Below are positions 1 through 11,161 of a stretch of 64,000 bases of DNA, in pieces. Source of the DNA: Spinacia oleracea (lineage: Eukaryota > Streptophyta > Magnoliopsida > Caryophyllales > Amaranthaceae); contig NC_079490.1 in the NCBI RefSeq assembly GCF_020520425.1, positions 1,922,001 to 1,986,000 on the forward strand. The letters run 5' to 3'. A program made the translations under genes and the position numbers. Position 1 is the first letter of the stretch, and every line of letters begins with the position of its first letter. The notes under the pieces are model-generated. The model worked only from the letters and a program-made list of their open reading frames with translations. It was not told the DNA's origin and did no database searches.

Positions 1-1480
1 GATTTTTTCGGGCTGAGAGCCCGGCATATTTTGAGCAGCTATAGCATCACCACACACCTACAACTTGTTTTGTTGGGACCTATATATGTTGGCTAAACTT
101 GAGATAGATTCCAAGGGCTCCCCTCCCCACCTTTTTCCCCTAGTCCTACCCTTTCAATTTTAAAAAAAATGAATAGTTGACCTTAGAGCTCAACATAGAG
201 CCACCATTTAAATGACAAGTAGACTAGTCTAGTAAAGAAAGGGTACGGAAAACGAGAATTAAGTTATTCCGTATGACGTAGTATTAAGAGAAGATTATCC
301 TAACTTTGCGTTTTTATAGATTTTTTTTAATTAGGGTACGAGAATGAGTAACATTTCTCTTGTTTTATGGCCAGCCCTAAATATTTGACTGAAAATAGAT
401 GATTTTTTTCTTTCTTTTTGGGGTTAGAATTACGTCCAGGTTCATTCTTCAGCATTCATTTGCTATTTTTGCTCCCCCACTAAAAACGCCAGACGCCGAA
501 ACCAAAAAATCAAAAATAAATATTGGCTTTGGCTCTCACCTATCAGTATCTTTGTCTGATAGAATCTGACGCGCCTTGTAAGCGCGTGGCATACCTTACC
601 TGATTTTGCAACGTAACCTCTTACGTCATTTTCCTCCTCAACCCCCTGAAGAATTCGTGCAGCCTTCTATAAAAGGATACAAGGAAAATGAAAGTTGATT
701 TTAAATTGAAAAAAATAAAAATCACTATTCTTAAAATTATTACTACTTCATATTGTTATCTTATCGACTATTAAGATTAATCAGCTACTTACAATACTGA
801 TTTCAAACTGTTTTTTTTTTTTTTAAAAAGGTACGACAAAATACATTAGAGCATAACTTAACATAACAATCAATTTAACATGCTGATATAAATGAAGTTT
901 GACTCTTTTTTTGACAAAGCTTGTAAGAGGAACAAACTAAAGGTCTTCTCTACACTCGTTGTCAAGTTATGGGCCTTTGCAACAAATAAACTAGCAACAT
1001 TCTCTCCAATACGATACAGGAGTTAAAAACTTGAAAAGTTTTTACTTTTTTTTTTTCTTGAAATCACATGTGATAAGTCTGGTTTCTTTGGAAGCCTTAT
1101 CCTCGTCGATCAACCCCATGAATGAGTTGAGGGGAGTCCGCCCAAATTACAACGGTAATGTCATGTGGCATAAGAACAACACAACTTGTGGCATGATGTC
1201 ACGTAGACTCAAGCAATACCTAGACTATCGGACAAATCTTTTGAAAATTGTGGGACAAGTGGACAACGTGATACAAATACATAACTATTAAGCTGGATTT
1301 TAGGCTACGCTAACTAGCTACAAGTCACGTAATACGGCACGACGCCCCCCACAAGTCACATAATACGGCACGACCTAGAGCCATCTGATCTAGTCCGGTA
1401 TAGCTAAGAAAAAAAATTGTTTTCTCCTCTCAAATTGAGCGCGTGTGATCCAACCTAGATAGGCGATTCATATTTGTCTT
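1..1480. other. Upstream region without a convincing gene
   Basis: AT-rich sequence with no long open frame. An 86-codon frame at 1031-1291 starts at TTG and matches nothing I recognise. Two promoter-like spots are visible: a TATAAAA at about 668-674, preceded by a TACGTCA-type motif near 623, with no frame behind it; and a 24-bp near-perfect direct repeat at about 1319-1342 and 1352-1375 upstream of the sulfite reductase promoter. Confidence 0.5.
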
Positions 1481-1488
1481 GTGTTAGG

Positions 1489-1512
1489 CACGTGACGGCA
1501 CAATATAATAGT
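1489..1512 (+). promoter_or_regulatory. Probable core promoter of the sulfite reductase gene (G-box and TATA-like)
   Basis: A palindromic CACGTG G-box core at 1489-1494 is followed at once by an AATATAATA TATA-like stretch at about 1502-1510. The start codon is about 180 bp downstream, after a pyrimidine-rich leader typical of a plant 5' UTR. G-boxes are bound by bZIP and bHLH factors. Regulation by light or nutrients is inference only. Confidence 0.45.
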
Positions 1513-1690
1513 TTCAGATTCCTCATTTTTTATTTTTTCTCAACCTTTTTCTGAACTTCATCACCACCATCCAACAACACCACTTCCTATCTTCCCCATT
1601 TTCTCTCTCCAACAAATATATATCTGCTCAGACTTCTGAACCCTAATTACTCTGATTTCTTTTCTGGAGTTTTGTTGTTTTGATTTGGGT

Positions 1691-4600
1691 ATGACGACGT
1701 CGTTTGGAGCTGCCAACAGCGCCATTTTCATCGACCCAAAGCTTCAAATTCAGAGCTTTAATGGGTTGAAGCCATCTGGGTTGATTCCTGTGCACAAAGG
1801 TGTTCATGGGGCTTCTGTATCTTCTTCTAATTCTTCCACCATAAGAGCTGTCTCTACGGTAATGAATTTTTTATTATTTTTTATTGTGCTGCCAATTTAT
1901 TGCTTGGATTCTTATTTTTTGATTGAATGTTACTGCTGCATTTCTTGATTTTGGTAAGTGGTTTTCGAATTGGGTTTTTGTTGATTAGAAATGGGTTATT
2001 GGAAGATACCAATGAATTAAATTTGGCTGTGTCGTTTGCTTAATATTTGCAGATCTTGTAAAATTTGAGATATTTTTCTTCTGGTTAGGAATTTGTGCAC
2101 AAATAAGTTCACTAATTTGTTAAGATTTTTTTTGGAGGGAATTTTGTCGATGATTTTGAGGAGACTGTTAAGCATGTTGGATCCAGATATCATTTTTTTG
2201 CATTTTAGTTCTGTATGGAGTGAAAGAAATTATGATTAATGCTCCATAGTGTTTTTAGAATACAATTGTTTGACATGAATGCAAGTTATTAGCCAGTCTT
2301 TCCCAGGATTAAATTTCTGGAAATGTTTCTTGATTTTCCACAGAAAAGTAGTGCATGTAATTATGTATTAATGATGTAGTATTACTGAATTGGTATTGCA
2401 TAATTTGCAGCCAGTGAAGCCTGAGACTGTTGTTGCGCCTAAGCGTAGTAAGGTTGAGATATTCAAGGAGCAAAGTAACTTCATTAGGTATCCTCTTAAT
2501 GAGGAGATGGTGAGTGATGCTCCTGGCATAAATGAGGCTGCTACACAGTTGATTAAGTTTCATGGGAGCTATTTGCAGTATAATAGAGAGGAGAGAGGTG
2601 CAAAATCATACTCGTTCATGCTTCGAACGAAAAACCCGTCTGGTAAAGTGTCCAACAGATTGTACTTGGTAATGGACGATCTTGCTGATCAATTCGGCAT
2701 TGGAACTCTTCGGTTGACTACAAGACAAACTTTTCAGCTACATGGAGTTTTGAAAAAGGACATGAAAACTGTGATGGGAACTATTATTAGAAACATGGGT
2801 TCGACTCTTGGTGCTTGTGGGGATCTCAACAGAAATGTCCTTGCTCCACCCGCCCCACTTGTTAGGAAAGATTATTTATTTGCTCAGGAAACAGCTGAGA
2901 ATATTGCTGCTCTCTTAACTCCACAATCAGGTTTCTATTATCTGCATTTTTTGATTTTGTTACGTGGGTTTTGAATTGGGATTTTGTTGATTAGAACTGG
3001 GTTATTGGAAAAGATCATGATTAAATTTGGCTGTGTCATTTGCTTAATATTTGCATATCTAGTAATTTGGATTTTAGATTTTTTTTTTCTGATTAGGAAT
3101 TTGTGCAGTAATAAGTATGCTAAGTTGTTGAGAAATTTTTATTTTTGGGGGAATTTTGTGGATGATTTTGAGGAAACTGCTAAGCAGGTTGTGTTGGGTA
3201 CAAGATATTATTTTGTTGCATATTAGTTCTGTATGGAGTGAATAAATTAGAATACAATTATTTGAATGTGAATGTATGTTATTAGCCGTTAGATAACTCC
3301 TTGATGTTTGTGTTTAACGAACATATATGTAACTCCATAATCAGGTTTCTATTATGATGTGTGGGTCGATGGAGAGCAATTTATGACAGCTGAACCTCCC
3401 GAAGTGGTGAAAGCTCGTAACGATAATTCACATGGTACAAATTTCCCGGACTCTCCAGAACCCATTTATGGAACTCAGTTCTTGCCTAGGAAATTCAAAA
3501 TTGCTGTCACGGTTCCCACTGATAACTCAGTGGACATATTCACAAATGACATTGGTGTTGTTGTTGTGTCTGATGAAAATGGCGAGCCACAGGGTTTTAA
3601 CATATATGTAAGATTCTTGGCTGTACTCATCTGTATTTTTAATCATCAATGCCTTTTTTCTTTTCTTCTGATTAGCTTGAATTTTTGTGTTAGGTTGGAG
3701 GTGGCATGGGAAGAACACACAGGTTAGAAAGCACATTTGCACGTATGGCTGAACCGATAGGCTATGTGCCGAAGGAAGATATATTATATGCTATCAAAGC
3801 TATAGTAGTTACTCAGAGAGAGAATGGTAGAAGAGATGACCGAAAATACAGCAGGATGAAATATTTAATTAGTTCATGGGGTATTGAAAAGTTCAGAAGT
3901 GTTGTAGAAGAGTATTATGGAAGGAAGTTTGAACCAATCCGTGAGTTGCCGGAGTGGGAGTTCAAGAGTTTTCTGGGTTGGCATGAGCAGGTGTGTTTTT
4001 CTCCCTGATGTGTGCTACTATCATTTTGTGCTATTCTGCTAATTCTTCTTGGAAATAACAGTTCTCTTCAGATATGTTTAATCCTCCTCTAAGAAAAATT
4101 GGGAAAGGACTTTCTTCATGATGGAACTGTGTGATTTGCCTTATATAAACTATCTACAAATGCCTGATTGAAGAGGCGTATGATTTTAAGTTGCAAATTC
4201 ATATTCTTTATCTGAATACTTGGGCAAGTTATTGAAACAAAATGAGCGTGTATGTCAATGTGCAGAGCTTCTTACGCTTAGTGCCATGATCTATTGTAAT
4301 GGTTGAAGGAAAGAATATTTTGCAGTAGAAATTCTTGCAATATCAAGGAAAGATTATTCTTTGATATTCTGCTAATTCTTCTTGGAAATAACAGTTCTCT
4401 TCAGATATGTTTAATCCTCCTCTAAGACAATATTAGAAAGGACTTTCTTATCGAACTGTACCTTATATAAATCATCTATAAATGCCTGATTGAAGAGGCC
4501 TATGATTTTAAGTTGCAAATGCATACTCTTTATCTGAATACTTGGGCTAGTTATTGAAACAAAATGAGTATGTATGTCAATGTGCAGAGCTTCTGAAATC

Positions 4601-6808
4601 AGATGTTGTGGAAAAACAGATAGTTTTACTAGCAAAATGTCTGTTTTGCTGAAAGTTTCATTGTTGTAACACCTAGGAAAAGTCCTTTCGCTAACTATAT
4701 TGTTTATTTTCACAGGGTGATGGAAATTTATTTTGTGGCCTTCATGTTGACAGTGGCCGTGTTAAAGGCGTGATGAAGAAAACATTGAGGGAAGTGATTG
4801 AGAAATATAATTTGGATGTGCGTATTACAGCTAATCAAAACCTTATTCTGTGTGACATTCGCCCTGCATGGAAACGTCAAATCGGCACAATGCTTGCTCA
4901 GGGAGGCCTGCTGGTATGATCTTGTTGGAGTACTATGATTACCGTTGTATACCTTCTATCTTTGTGACATGAAAGGGGTGGGGGTGAACTAGACCTGATC
5001 GCGTGAGCCCGGCCTGAAAAATAGTGGGTTTGTGCTATATTTTAGGCCCGTTTTCCGGGCCCTGCCCGAATTATATATTTTTTTGGGGTGGGTTTTGGGC
5101 AACTCAAAGTTGCAATTTTTTGTGTGTAAATTTACCCGGCCCGAAAGCCTGCTATTTGGCCCGAAATAGCGGGTTTTGGCAGAAAAATTCGTCCAGAAGT
5201 TCGGCCAGACCCGACCTAATGGGCAGAAATTTTAAGGTGTGGCCCGGCCCGCAATGTGATCAGATCTAGGGTGAACTTGGAGACTTCGTTTTCATAGCAC
5301 ATTCATATTTGTATACTTTATTGCTTACATGAACATTTGTCAACTTCAGGAACCCAGGCTAGTGGATCCCCTTAATGTAACTGCGATGGCATGCCCTGCT
5401 TTACCTATGTGTCCATTGGCTATAACTGAAGCCGAGCGAGGAATCCCCGACTTACTGAAACGTGTTAGAACTTCGTTTGAGAAGGTATGCTGTTCTTTGA
5501 CAATTTCGTCTTTTTGGTTTTTTTTTCATAATATAAAAGTTAACCAAAACATAGTTAAAGTTACAAAGAACTAGTTAAAAGTTACAAAAAAACTGGATAA
5601 AAGTTATTTTGGTGTACGATAAATTTATTGTACACCGTGTGCGTGCAAGACCTTTTGATTACGGATTGCAACAAGAAGTTCCCTTACTAGCACAGAATGT
5701 TGTTTCCAGGTTGGCCTCAAGTACAACGAGTCTATTGTAATAAGGGTTACTGGCTGCCCTAATGGATGTGCTAGACCTTACATGGCTGAGCTTGGACTTG
5801 TTGGTGATGGTCCCAACAGTTATCAGGTACTTACACTGTAGTAGAAACATTATACTTGTGTATATAAACATGCTGAATTGTGAATGGCTTAAATATTTTA
5901 CTCCATATCTTTTGCATGTGAAATTGTGTGTTTATGTCCTATGAAATACAAGCTGAATTCAATTTTGTGTCAAAAAACAGATATGGCTAGGTGGAACGCC
6001 CAACCAAACATCCTTGGCAAGGTGCTTCTTGAACAAGGTCAAAATCCAAGAACTGGAGAAGGTGCTAGAGCCTCTATTTTATCACTGGAAACGAAATCGG
6101 AAAGCCAGGGAATCGTTTGGCGATTTCTCAAACCGCTTGGTGAGTATTGAACCCAAGATAGAAAATGATATTTTTTTCCCTTCTGGTTGCCTAGGTTTAA
6201 AGATGGTTGTGGACCAGGCTGGGATTCGGGCCGAGTCTGTGGGCCTGAACGGATCCATGCCAAGCCCACTCTACATTGGGTCGGGCTGATTTTTTTTAAA
6301 ACAGGGTCCAGACCCACGGGCCAGCTGTAATACCTAAGCCAAATTTTACTAAATTTAGCGTGCTTTGTCGTGCCATGCCATGTGGTGCTTTTTCCAAAAA
6401 ATCTGGCCCGCCCCACGACTACGTGCTCGTGCCGGGCTTTTTTGTGGCTGGTCGGACCGGGCTTTTGTGTCGGGCTTTTTCGCCCCACAACTATCTTTAC
6501 CTAGGTTGAAGCATTTAATACCCCTCATTTTGTTTAAAGAATTTATAGTCATCGTGTTTAGAAGGTGAGTGTTGAGCAAATGTGATATACTCTTGTAGGG
6601 TTTCGAAAAACTTCAAGAGATGGTGGACAAGTGGGACGGTATACCGAAATCATCCGGTAAATTCAACCTGAAGCTTTTCGCTGACAAGGAAACGTATGAA
6701 GCCGTAGATGAACTTGCACAGCTGCAAAACAAGACAGCCCATCAGTTGGCCATGGACATCATCCGCAATTATGTTGCTGCCGAGCAAAATGGCAAAAGTA
6801 TCGAATGA
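1691..6808 (+). CDS. SIR: Ferredoxin-dependent sulfite reductase, chloroplastic
   Basis: Reduces sulfite to sulfide with six electrons from ferredoxin in plastids, using siroheme coupled to a 4Fe-4S cluster (known for the family). Exons: 1691-1858, 2411-2930, 3345-3607, 3694-3990, 4716-4913, 5350-5484, 5710-5826, 5981-6139, 6599-6808. All junctions are GT-AG, phases agree, and the product is 688 aa, normal for plant SiR. The first about 60 residues are Ser/Ala-rich, as in a transit peptide. The [10 protein letters not shown] siroheme-contact motif lies near residue 160. The cluster cysteines are in CPALPMC (C497, C503) and TGCPNGC (C543, C547), which fit SiR rather than nitrite reductase. Translation starts at the ATG at 1691; an in-frame TTG six bases upstream is not needed. 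Introns 5, 6 and 8 carry transposons; intron 2 looks recently gained and intron 4 contains an internal duplication. Confidence 0.96.
1937..3287. repeat. Paralogous introns 1 and 2 of the sulfite reductase gene
   Basis: About 1937-2295 in intron 1 aligns collinearly with about 2943-3287 in intron 2. Shared runs include GATTTTG, TTGATTAGAA, TGGGTTATTGGAA, TTAAATTTGGCTGTGTC, GGAATTTGTGCA, TTTTAGTTCTGTATGGAGTG and TTATTAGCC. The two copies have diverged by substitutions and small indels. The exon between them is single-copy. Confidence 0.85.
2917..3355 (+). repeat. 25-bp exon direct repeats bounding intron 2
   Basis: Positions 2917-2941 and 3331-3355 are the same 25 bases with one difference (C/T at the seventh base). 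Each contains AATCAG|GTTTCT. The left copy provides the GT donor of intron 2 and the right copy provides its AG acceptor, so splicing restores a single copy of the exon sequence (Gly codon G|GT). Confidence 0.9.
4031..4592 (+). repeat. Tandem duplication inside intron 4 of the sulfite reductase gene
   Basis: About 4031-4272 and 4367-4592 are near-identical, both starting with TTCTGCTAATTCTTCTTGG and ending with ATGTCAATGTGCAGAGCTTC, with about 95 bp of unique sequence between. Each copy ends with a TGCAG acceptor-like motif, but the acceptor inferred from the protein frame is at 4715. Confidence 0.85.
4990..5268. mobile_element. hAT-like non-autonomous element, family I, in SIR intron 5
   Basis: Ends are TAGACCTGATC and GATCAGATCTA (inverted). 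It is flanked by perfect 8-bp target duplications GGGTGAAC at 4982-4989 and 5269-5276. The 279-bp interior is built from degenerate words such as GGCCCG, CGGGTTT and GGCCCGAAA. No coding capacity. The same ends recur at 43020, 43952 and 50897. Confidence 0.85.
5530..5660. repeat. Dispersed repeat with palindromic tip in SIR intron 6
   Basis: Contains repeated AAAGTTAC words and a stem-loop around ATAAATTTAT with GTAC/GTAC arms, then GTGCAAGACCTTTTGAT. The same block occurs at about 44480-44593, so this is a dispersed family, possibly one end of a MITE. No target duplication was identified. Confidence 0.6.
6198..6499. mobile_element. hAT-like non-autonomous element, family II, in SIR intron 8
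   Basis: Ends TAAAGATGGTTGTGG and CCACAACTATCTTTA are inverted repeats. Perfect 8-bp target duplications CCTAGGTT lie at 6190-6197 and 6500-6507. The 302-bp interior is rich in GGGCC, CGGGC and GGCCC words. A second copy with the same ends lies at 41732-42241. Confidence 0.85.
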
Positions 6809-6998
6809 GTTCGAACACAAATTGCATCTTGATTTTCCAGATGTATGTATTTTCTACATAAAAGTCCAGGAAAAACAGCCACAGTTGCCTGGACATGATT
6901 TTTTAGTAATCTTCTCTTCTTTAACCTTCCTTTCTCAACCCCCTTTTGTTTTGATTAGACGTCCTTTTGTGTAATTTTCTATGTGGAGAGTTTTGGTT

Positions 6999-7135
6999 GT
7001 AACTGCAATCGGGATTTACGCTGCCTTTTTTCTGGTGGCTGTGTGAACACGACACAGGTTGCTATTGTAACTGCAATTGGGATTTAGGCGCTGCCTTTTT
7101 TATGGTGGCTGTGTGAACACGACACAGGTTGCTAA
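6999..7135 (+). repeat. Tandem duplication in the SIR 3' region
   Basis: Two head-to-tail copies of about 70 bp start with TTGTAACTGCAATYGGGATT and contain GGTGGCTGTGTGAACACGAC. They differ at a few bases and lie 190-330 bp after the stop, probably in the 3' UTR or just beyond it. Confidence 0.85.
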
Positions 7136-7374
7136 TGAGAGTTGTAATTTTGACAGTTATGAGAATGCAATATGATCTCAATTTGAGGAGGACTGCTATA
7201 TGTTGTGTGCAATTTTACAGGAATTTAACCAATAATGGCTGAACTGTTACATGTCGGAATTTAACCATGAAACTTTTACGGGGTACATAAATGTATCCGG
7301 TGAGCTTAAACACGAGATGTTAGGATGATCAGAGAGGCATGAATAGTGTTAGATCTTGCCATCTCGGTGGCGGG

Positions 7375-7869
7375 TAGAGGTGGGCATGTTCTGGGCCGTG
7401 TAGGCCCATGTGATGGGCCTCCGGTGCTTTAATGGGCTGTGGCTAAACGAGTTAGAGGTGATCAAATTTTGGGCCGGGCTGGGCTTTAACCCAAAAACTC
7501 GTGCCCAGACCCATAAATTTGGTTCGGGCTTTTAGAATCGAAATGGGTTTAAAACGAGCCAGAGAAAAGTCTTGTCGTACTGGGCTTGCGCCTCTCTTCA
7601 ATAATGGGGCTCATGTACACATTGCACAGCTCGTCCCGCGTGCTGTGTGTTAGCGTACTCTTCTTATTTTAAAATTTGTTATTGTTAGGAAAAAAAGAAA
7701 AAGATTCACCGACGTGCGAAATTTCTAAAATGATGTCAATGCACGGCTCATTGCCCATCATCGTGCTTTCATGTCGTGTCGGATTTACGACGTGGCAGTA
7801 TCGTGCCAGACCATGTCAAGCTCGGCAGCCTGCATGATGGCCCGCCTATGCCACAAGCCCACAACTCTA
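7375..7869. mobile_element. hAT-like non-autonomous element, family IV
   Basis: Left end TAGAGGTGGGCATG; right end, read inverted, TAGAGTTGTGGGCTTG. Flanks are GTGGCGGG (7367-7374) and GTGGTGGG (7870-7877), an 8-bp target duplication with one mismatch. The interior is dominated by GGGCC, GGGCTT and GCCCG words. It sits only a few bases from the next element. Confidence 0.7.
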
Positions 7870-7889
7870 GTGGTGGGTTTACTTGTTTC

Positions 7890-8423
7890 TATGGGTGGAC
7901 ACGAACAGAACTGTTCGTGAACAGTTCAGAATCAGTTCGATAAATGTCCGGCTCGAGCTCGATTCGTTTATAAATGAACCAAGCTTGAGCTTAAATTTAT
8001 GGTTCGAAAACTAAACGAATCAAACTCAAACTCAATGGCGTTCGGCTCGAAAGCTCGCTAGCTCGTAAATTTAAGAATACTAATGCAAATTAATGAGATT
8101 TTATATATCGTGTAATACCATTGTCCAAAGTATTAATTAAATGATAAATAAGGGATATTATTTTACGTAACTTGTCCAAGAATAATACTATTATAATATT
8201 AGTTTAAGAAAATTATTAGTAATATTATTGTAGTTGTTGGTAGAATATGATTTATCAGTTTATTGAATCAAGGCTCGAACTCAAAGAATTCTTATCAAGT
8301 CTGGCTCGATAAGGATATTTAAGCTCGAGGTAAGTTCGAGCTCGAATTCGAAGTCGGAAAAAAATAATCAAACCAAGCCGAGCCTATTTGAGTTCGGCTC
8401 GGTTCAACTCGTATCCACCCCTA
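7890..8423. mobile_element. hAT-like non-autonomous element, family V
   Basis: Ends TATGGGTGGACACGAACAG and, inverted, TAGGGGTGGATACGAGTTG. Perfect target duplications CTTGTTTC lie at 7882-7889 and 8424-8431. The outer thirds carry repeated GCTCGAG and GGCTCG words (for example GGCTCGAGCTCG); the centre is AT-rich. 534 bp, no coding capacity. Confidence 0.88.
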
Positions 8424-8789
8424 CTTGTTTCACAGGACCCTCTTCAATATCAAAATTGCTTAGAAGTTATATTTTTTACTTAAGATATGCTTTATTTATT
8501 ACATGTAAAGTCGTAATTACAATCACTTCATTTTGCAAATTTTTACGCCATATCTTTGTAAAGACTTCATCCGCAACAATGATAGATGTAATATCTATTA
8601 ATTATCGTAGTAATTATAATATGGTTTCCTAAACTAATGACAGATTTTGTCAAATCCCTTTTACGAAGTGTGACACTATTCACAAACGGAGAGAATTTGA
8701 GCTAATTCTTTTCCCTTTCTTGAAGAAGCCGAACCAAAAAGCCCCCAAGTCTTCAACTATTAATTTCAACTAATTGAAATCTTCATCAT

Positions 8790-9095
8790 TCATCATCATT
8801 ACCCCCATTACCTTCAAAGAGGCTCCCACAACAAGCAGGGTAAAGGGAGGGTCGGGCGTAAGTAAGATTGTCAAAAGTTATCCATACGATTTCTGACAAA
8901 AACCGAAGTGATCACAAAAAAAAAAATCACACATTCGATCCGCATAAGCACAATGACCCAGCATAACTACTTTATCCAATTATACCCGGACCGATTATAC
9001 CCATAACCGACCGATGACCTGGTTTGACAGCCCCTTACCCTTGCAATTGCTCAGAGGGTGTTTCCAATTGATCCATAAGCGATAACACGAATGTC
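8790..9095 (+). repeat. Short interspersed repeat (SINE-like), interrupted
   Basis: Starts with a TCAT-rich microsatellite, then AAAGAGGCTCCCACAACAAGC, and ends near CAATTGATCCATAAGCG. Shares its core with copies at about 13376 and 16978. The GTACGCAACCTTACCCC...AGAGAGGTTGTTTCC core of the intact copy resembles sequences often annotated as Au-type plant SINEs, from memory only. A foreign segment (about 8863-9037) splits the core. Confidence 0.5.
8863..9037. mobile_element. Small element with TGTCAAA ends inside the SINE-like repeat
   Basis: Comparison with the uninterrupted copy at 16978 shows an extra segment beginning near ATTGTCAAAAG and ending near GGTTTGACAGCC. The interior words (AACCGAAGTGA, CGATCCG, GACCGATGA) recur at about 35938-36068. 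Exact ends and target duplication are uncertain. Confidence 0.5.
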
Positions 9096-9346
9096 ATCAA
9101 AAAAGCTCTGCAAACCTGTTTAATACTTCCTAATATAGTACATAGTAATATATAGATGGATGCAGCCATTGATTTCTCATCGCACATTTCTCCATACAAA
9201 CATTAAAACAGAATAAAGAACGATTAAGTTTTGGCGAAAAATGAACAATGCATTAAGGTAGCATAATAAGTTTTGCATGAAGATTACAATTGTAATAATA
9301 TCGACATAGTTAAAACTTCTGCTACTGATAACAATATCAAAAGTTC

Positions 9347-9646
9347 TCACTTGTAACAGATCCTTGCTGACGGCATAGTGACGCAAACTGGTGCATACTT
9401 CTTCTTAGCTTCTGGTGTTCCTCGTTTAGGCTCTTCTGCCATGGCAATTCTTGCTACGGAGCACGCCGCGGCAGCTGCAACGGCAAACACCAAATCCCTT
9501 CTCTTTGAACTGGTTTCTTCCTTGGTGGTGGTGGTGGTTTCTGGCATCGCCTTGGCCATCACTACACCACGGCGGAGGTGGTGGGTGGGTGGCTGTTTCG
9601 ACACGGTGGTGCCGAGGAATGAGGCTGTCATAGTGATGGAAGCCAT
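9347..9646 (-). CDS. psbTn: Photosystem II 5 kDa protein (PsbTn), chloroplast lumen
   Basis: A 99-aa precursor with no intron. Residues 1 to about 48 form a Ser/Thr-rich chloroplast transit peptide. Residues about 49-70 (KRR followed by an Ala/Val-rich stretch ending AMA) look like a thylakoid lumen-targeting signal. The mature part of 29 residues begins EEPKRGT and holds two cysteines (PVCVT and RICYK), a pair conserved in this lumenal subunit. It matches the nuclear-encoded 5 kDa PSII-T protein of plants, a small extrinsic or lumenal subunit near CP47. The first ATG (9644-9646) begins the conserved [10 protein letters not shown] start. It is transcribed towards the sulfite reductase gene. 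Two other open frames over this region are shadows. Confidence 0.95.
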   Translation of the reverse strand: MASITMTASFLGTTVSKQPPTHHLRRGVVMAKAMPETTTTTKEETSSKRRDLVFAVAAAAACSVARIAMAEEPKRGTPEAKKKYAPVCVTMPSARICYK

Positions 9647-9793
9647 GGCTCAACTTTTTTTCTTACTTCAGATGTTTCAGAAAAAAAAAAGTTGGTTAAT
9701 CTTTAGTAATCCAAGTTTAGAAGAGGGGAGAACTTTTATGTGATGCTGCAAAAAAGAAAAGGTGATGATTTTATGGCATAAAATATCCATTTC

Positions 9794-9800
9794 CTTATCC
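9794..9800 (-). promoter_or_regulatory. I-box (GGATAAG) upstream of psbTn
   Basis: On the minus strand the sequence reads GGGATAAGGA about 150 bp upstream of the psbTn start. GATAAG I-boxes are typical of light-regulated nuclear photosynthesis genes. Function here is inferred from position and gene identity. Confidence 0.5.
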
Positions 9801-9877
9801 CAAGAAAAAGATGTGGACAAATGAGTGATCACCATGTGTCGACATTTTATCTTTTTCAAGGAATTGGTGGCTCCCAT

Positions 9878-10479
9878 GATCTTTGGCTAGAATAAGCTGT
9901 AATTTTTCTTTGGCTTCCAGTGGATGTGGCTAGAATAAGCTGTTTTTACAGTATGTATCTAATACTAACAATTAAGGCTCAGTTTGGTTCGACGGAAAAC
10001 ATTTTACACCAATCGAACACTCTCTAAAATCAAAATAGCTGATTTTCTACTTCTACAAACCTTTGAATTTATAAATGGTAGCTAAATACACATAGAGAGC
10101 ACCTTTTCAACACTTCCTGTGGCCTATGACAAAACAGAATGGAGCGGGGAAAGTATACTACGGATTTACCCTGAGGTCAATTTTTTTTTAAATGAGTCAA
10201 TTTTTTTTAAATGATGATAAAAATAGTGAGCAATTGAATTCTTCTTGGTTTAAAAATTAAACAGCATCAAATAAGCCAACAGAAGTTCACAAGAACAAAA
10301 GAAAGATATACTTTGTTCCAAAATAGTTGCAAACATTGAAATTTTTTATTATTTGCCACACCAATGCAAGCATACCAACAATGACAGCAGTAAATTCTAC
10401 TCATTTTAAAGAACTGAGAATTGAGAGGCAATTTAACATATGAAGAAATTTTCATATCAAAGTCTTAGAATACTAAGAA
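9878..10479. other. Intergenic, no gene seen
   Basis: AT-rich sequence between psbTn and the duplicated locus. A decayed TTTGGTTCGACGG-type transposon end may lie near 9980, without a matching partner. Confidence 0.5.
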
Positions 10480-11161
10480 TGGAATAAACTCAACAGACAC
10501 TAAATGAACCATCAAATTGTACGCAAGGCTCTTACATTCAGCCTTTTTTCGGCTGAGATTAGATATACTGCTAAACTCCAGTAACTACAAAATTGCTGCT
10601 TCCGATAAACTATTGGCAAAAAATACATCAGTGCTATATAAGCAGAGAACCATGTAGAAAAAAAATAAAAATTTAGCAGCTAGTCAGCTACACAAGCTAG
10701 CAAGAACAAACATCAATGTTCAGGCTGACTAAAATTTAGTTTCAAGTTTATTGTTATATTCCAATTTAGCCATTTTGATAGGAATGTGCATTCTGACTTT
10801 AGTTGTTTATATGAGCAGTCCCAGGCATCTATCATTCGCGACAAGCTAAATCTACATTATAACAATGATGCCTCCGTAAAGAGGCAGGGTACGTTTATCA
10901 TCAACACCCTTGTTGTTTACATTTCACCCTAGCATGCAACAACTCTGGGGTACTTCACAACTGATAAGAGGTGCAACAATTTCATAAGCTAATTCAGTTG
11001 CTACCATATTATCCAAAGCAAAAGATTAGGAAATCTTTTGACTCCTTTCGACATGGACAGGAAGAACTGAATAATAATTCAGCAAAACAAGCTAATAGGA
11101 AGAAATATTAGCTTTGACTGACAATACATAAAAGGTCTAAGCTAAATAACATATTCCAAAT

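Noticed and set aside
9378..9743. Plus-strand 121-codon frame and other frames over psbTn
   Set aside because: Shadows of the clearly recognised psbTn gene on the minus strand.
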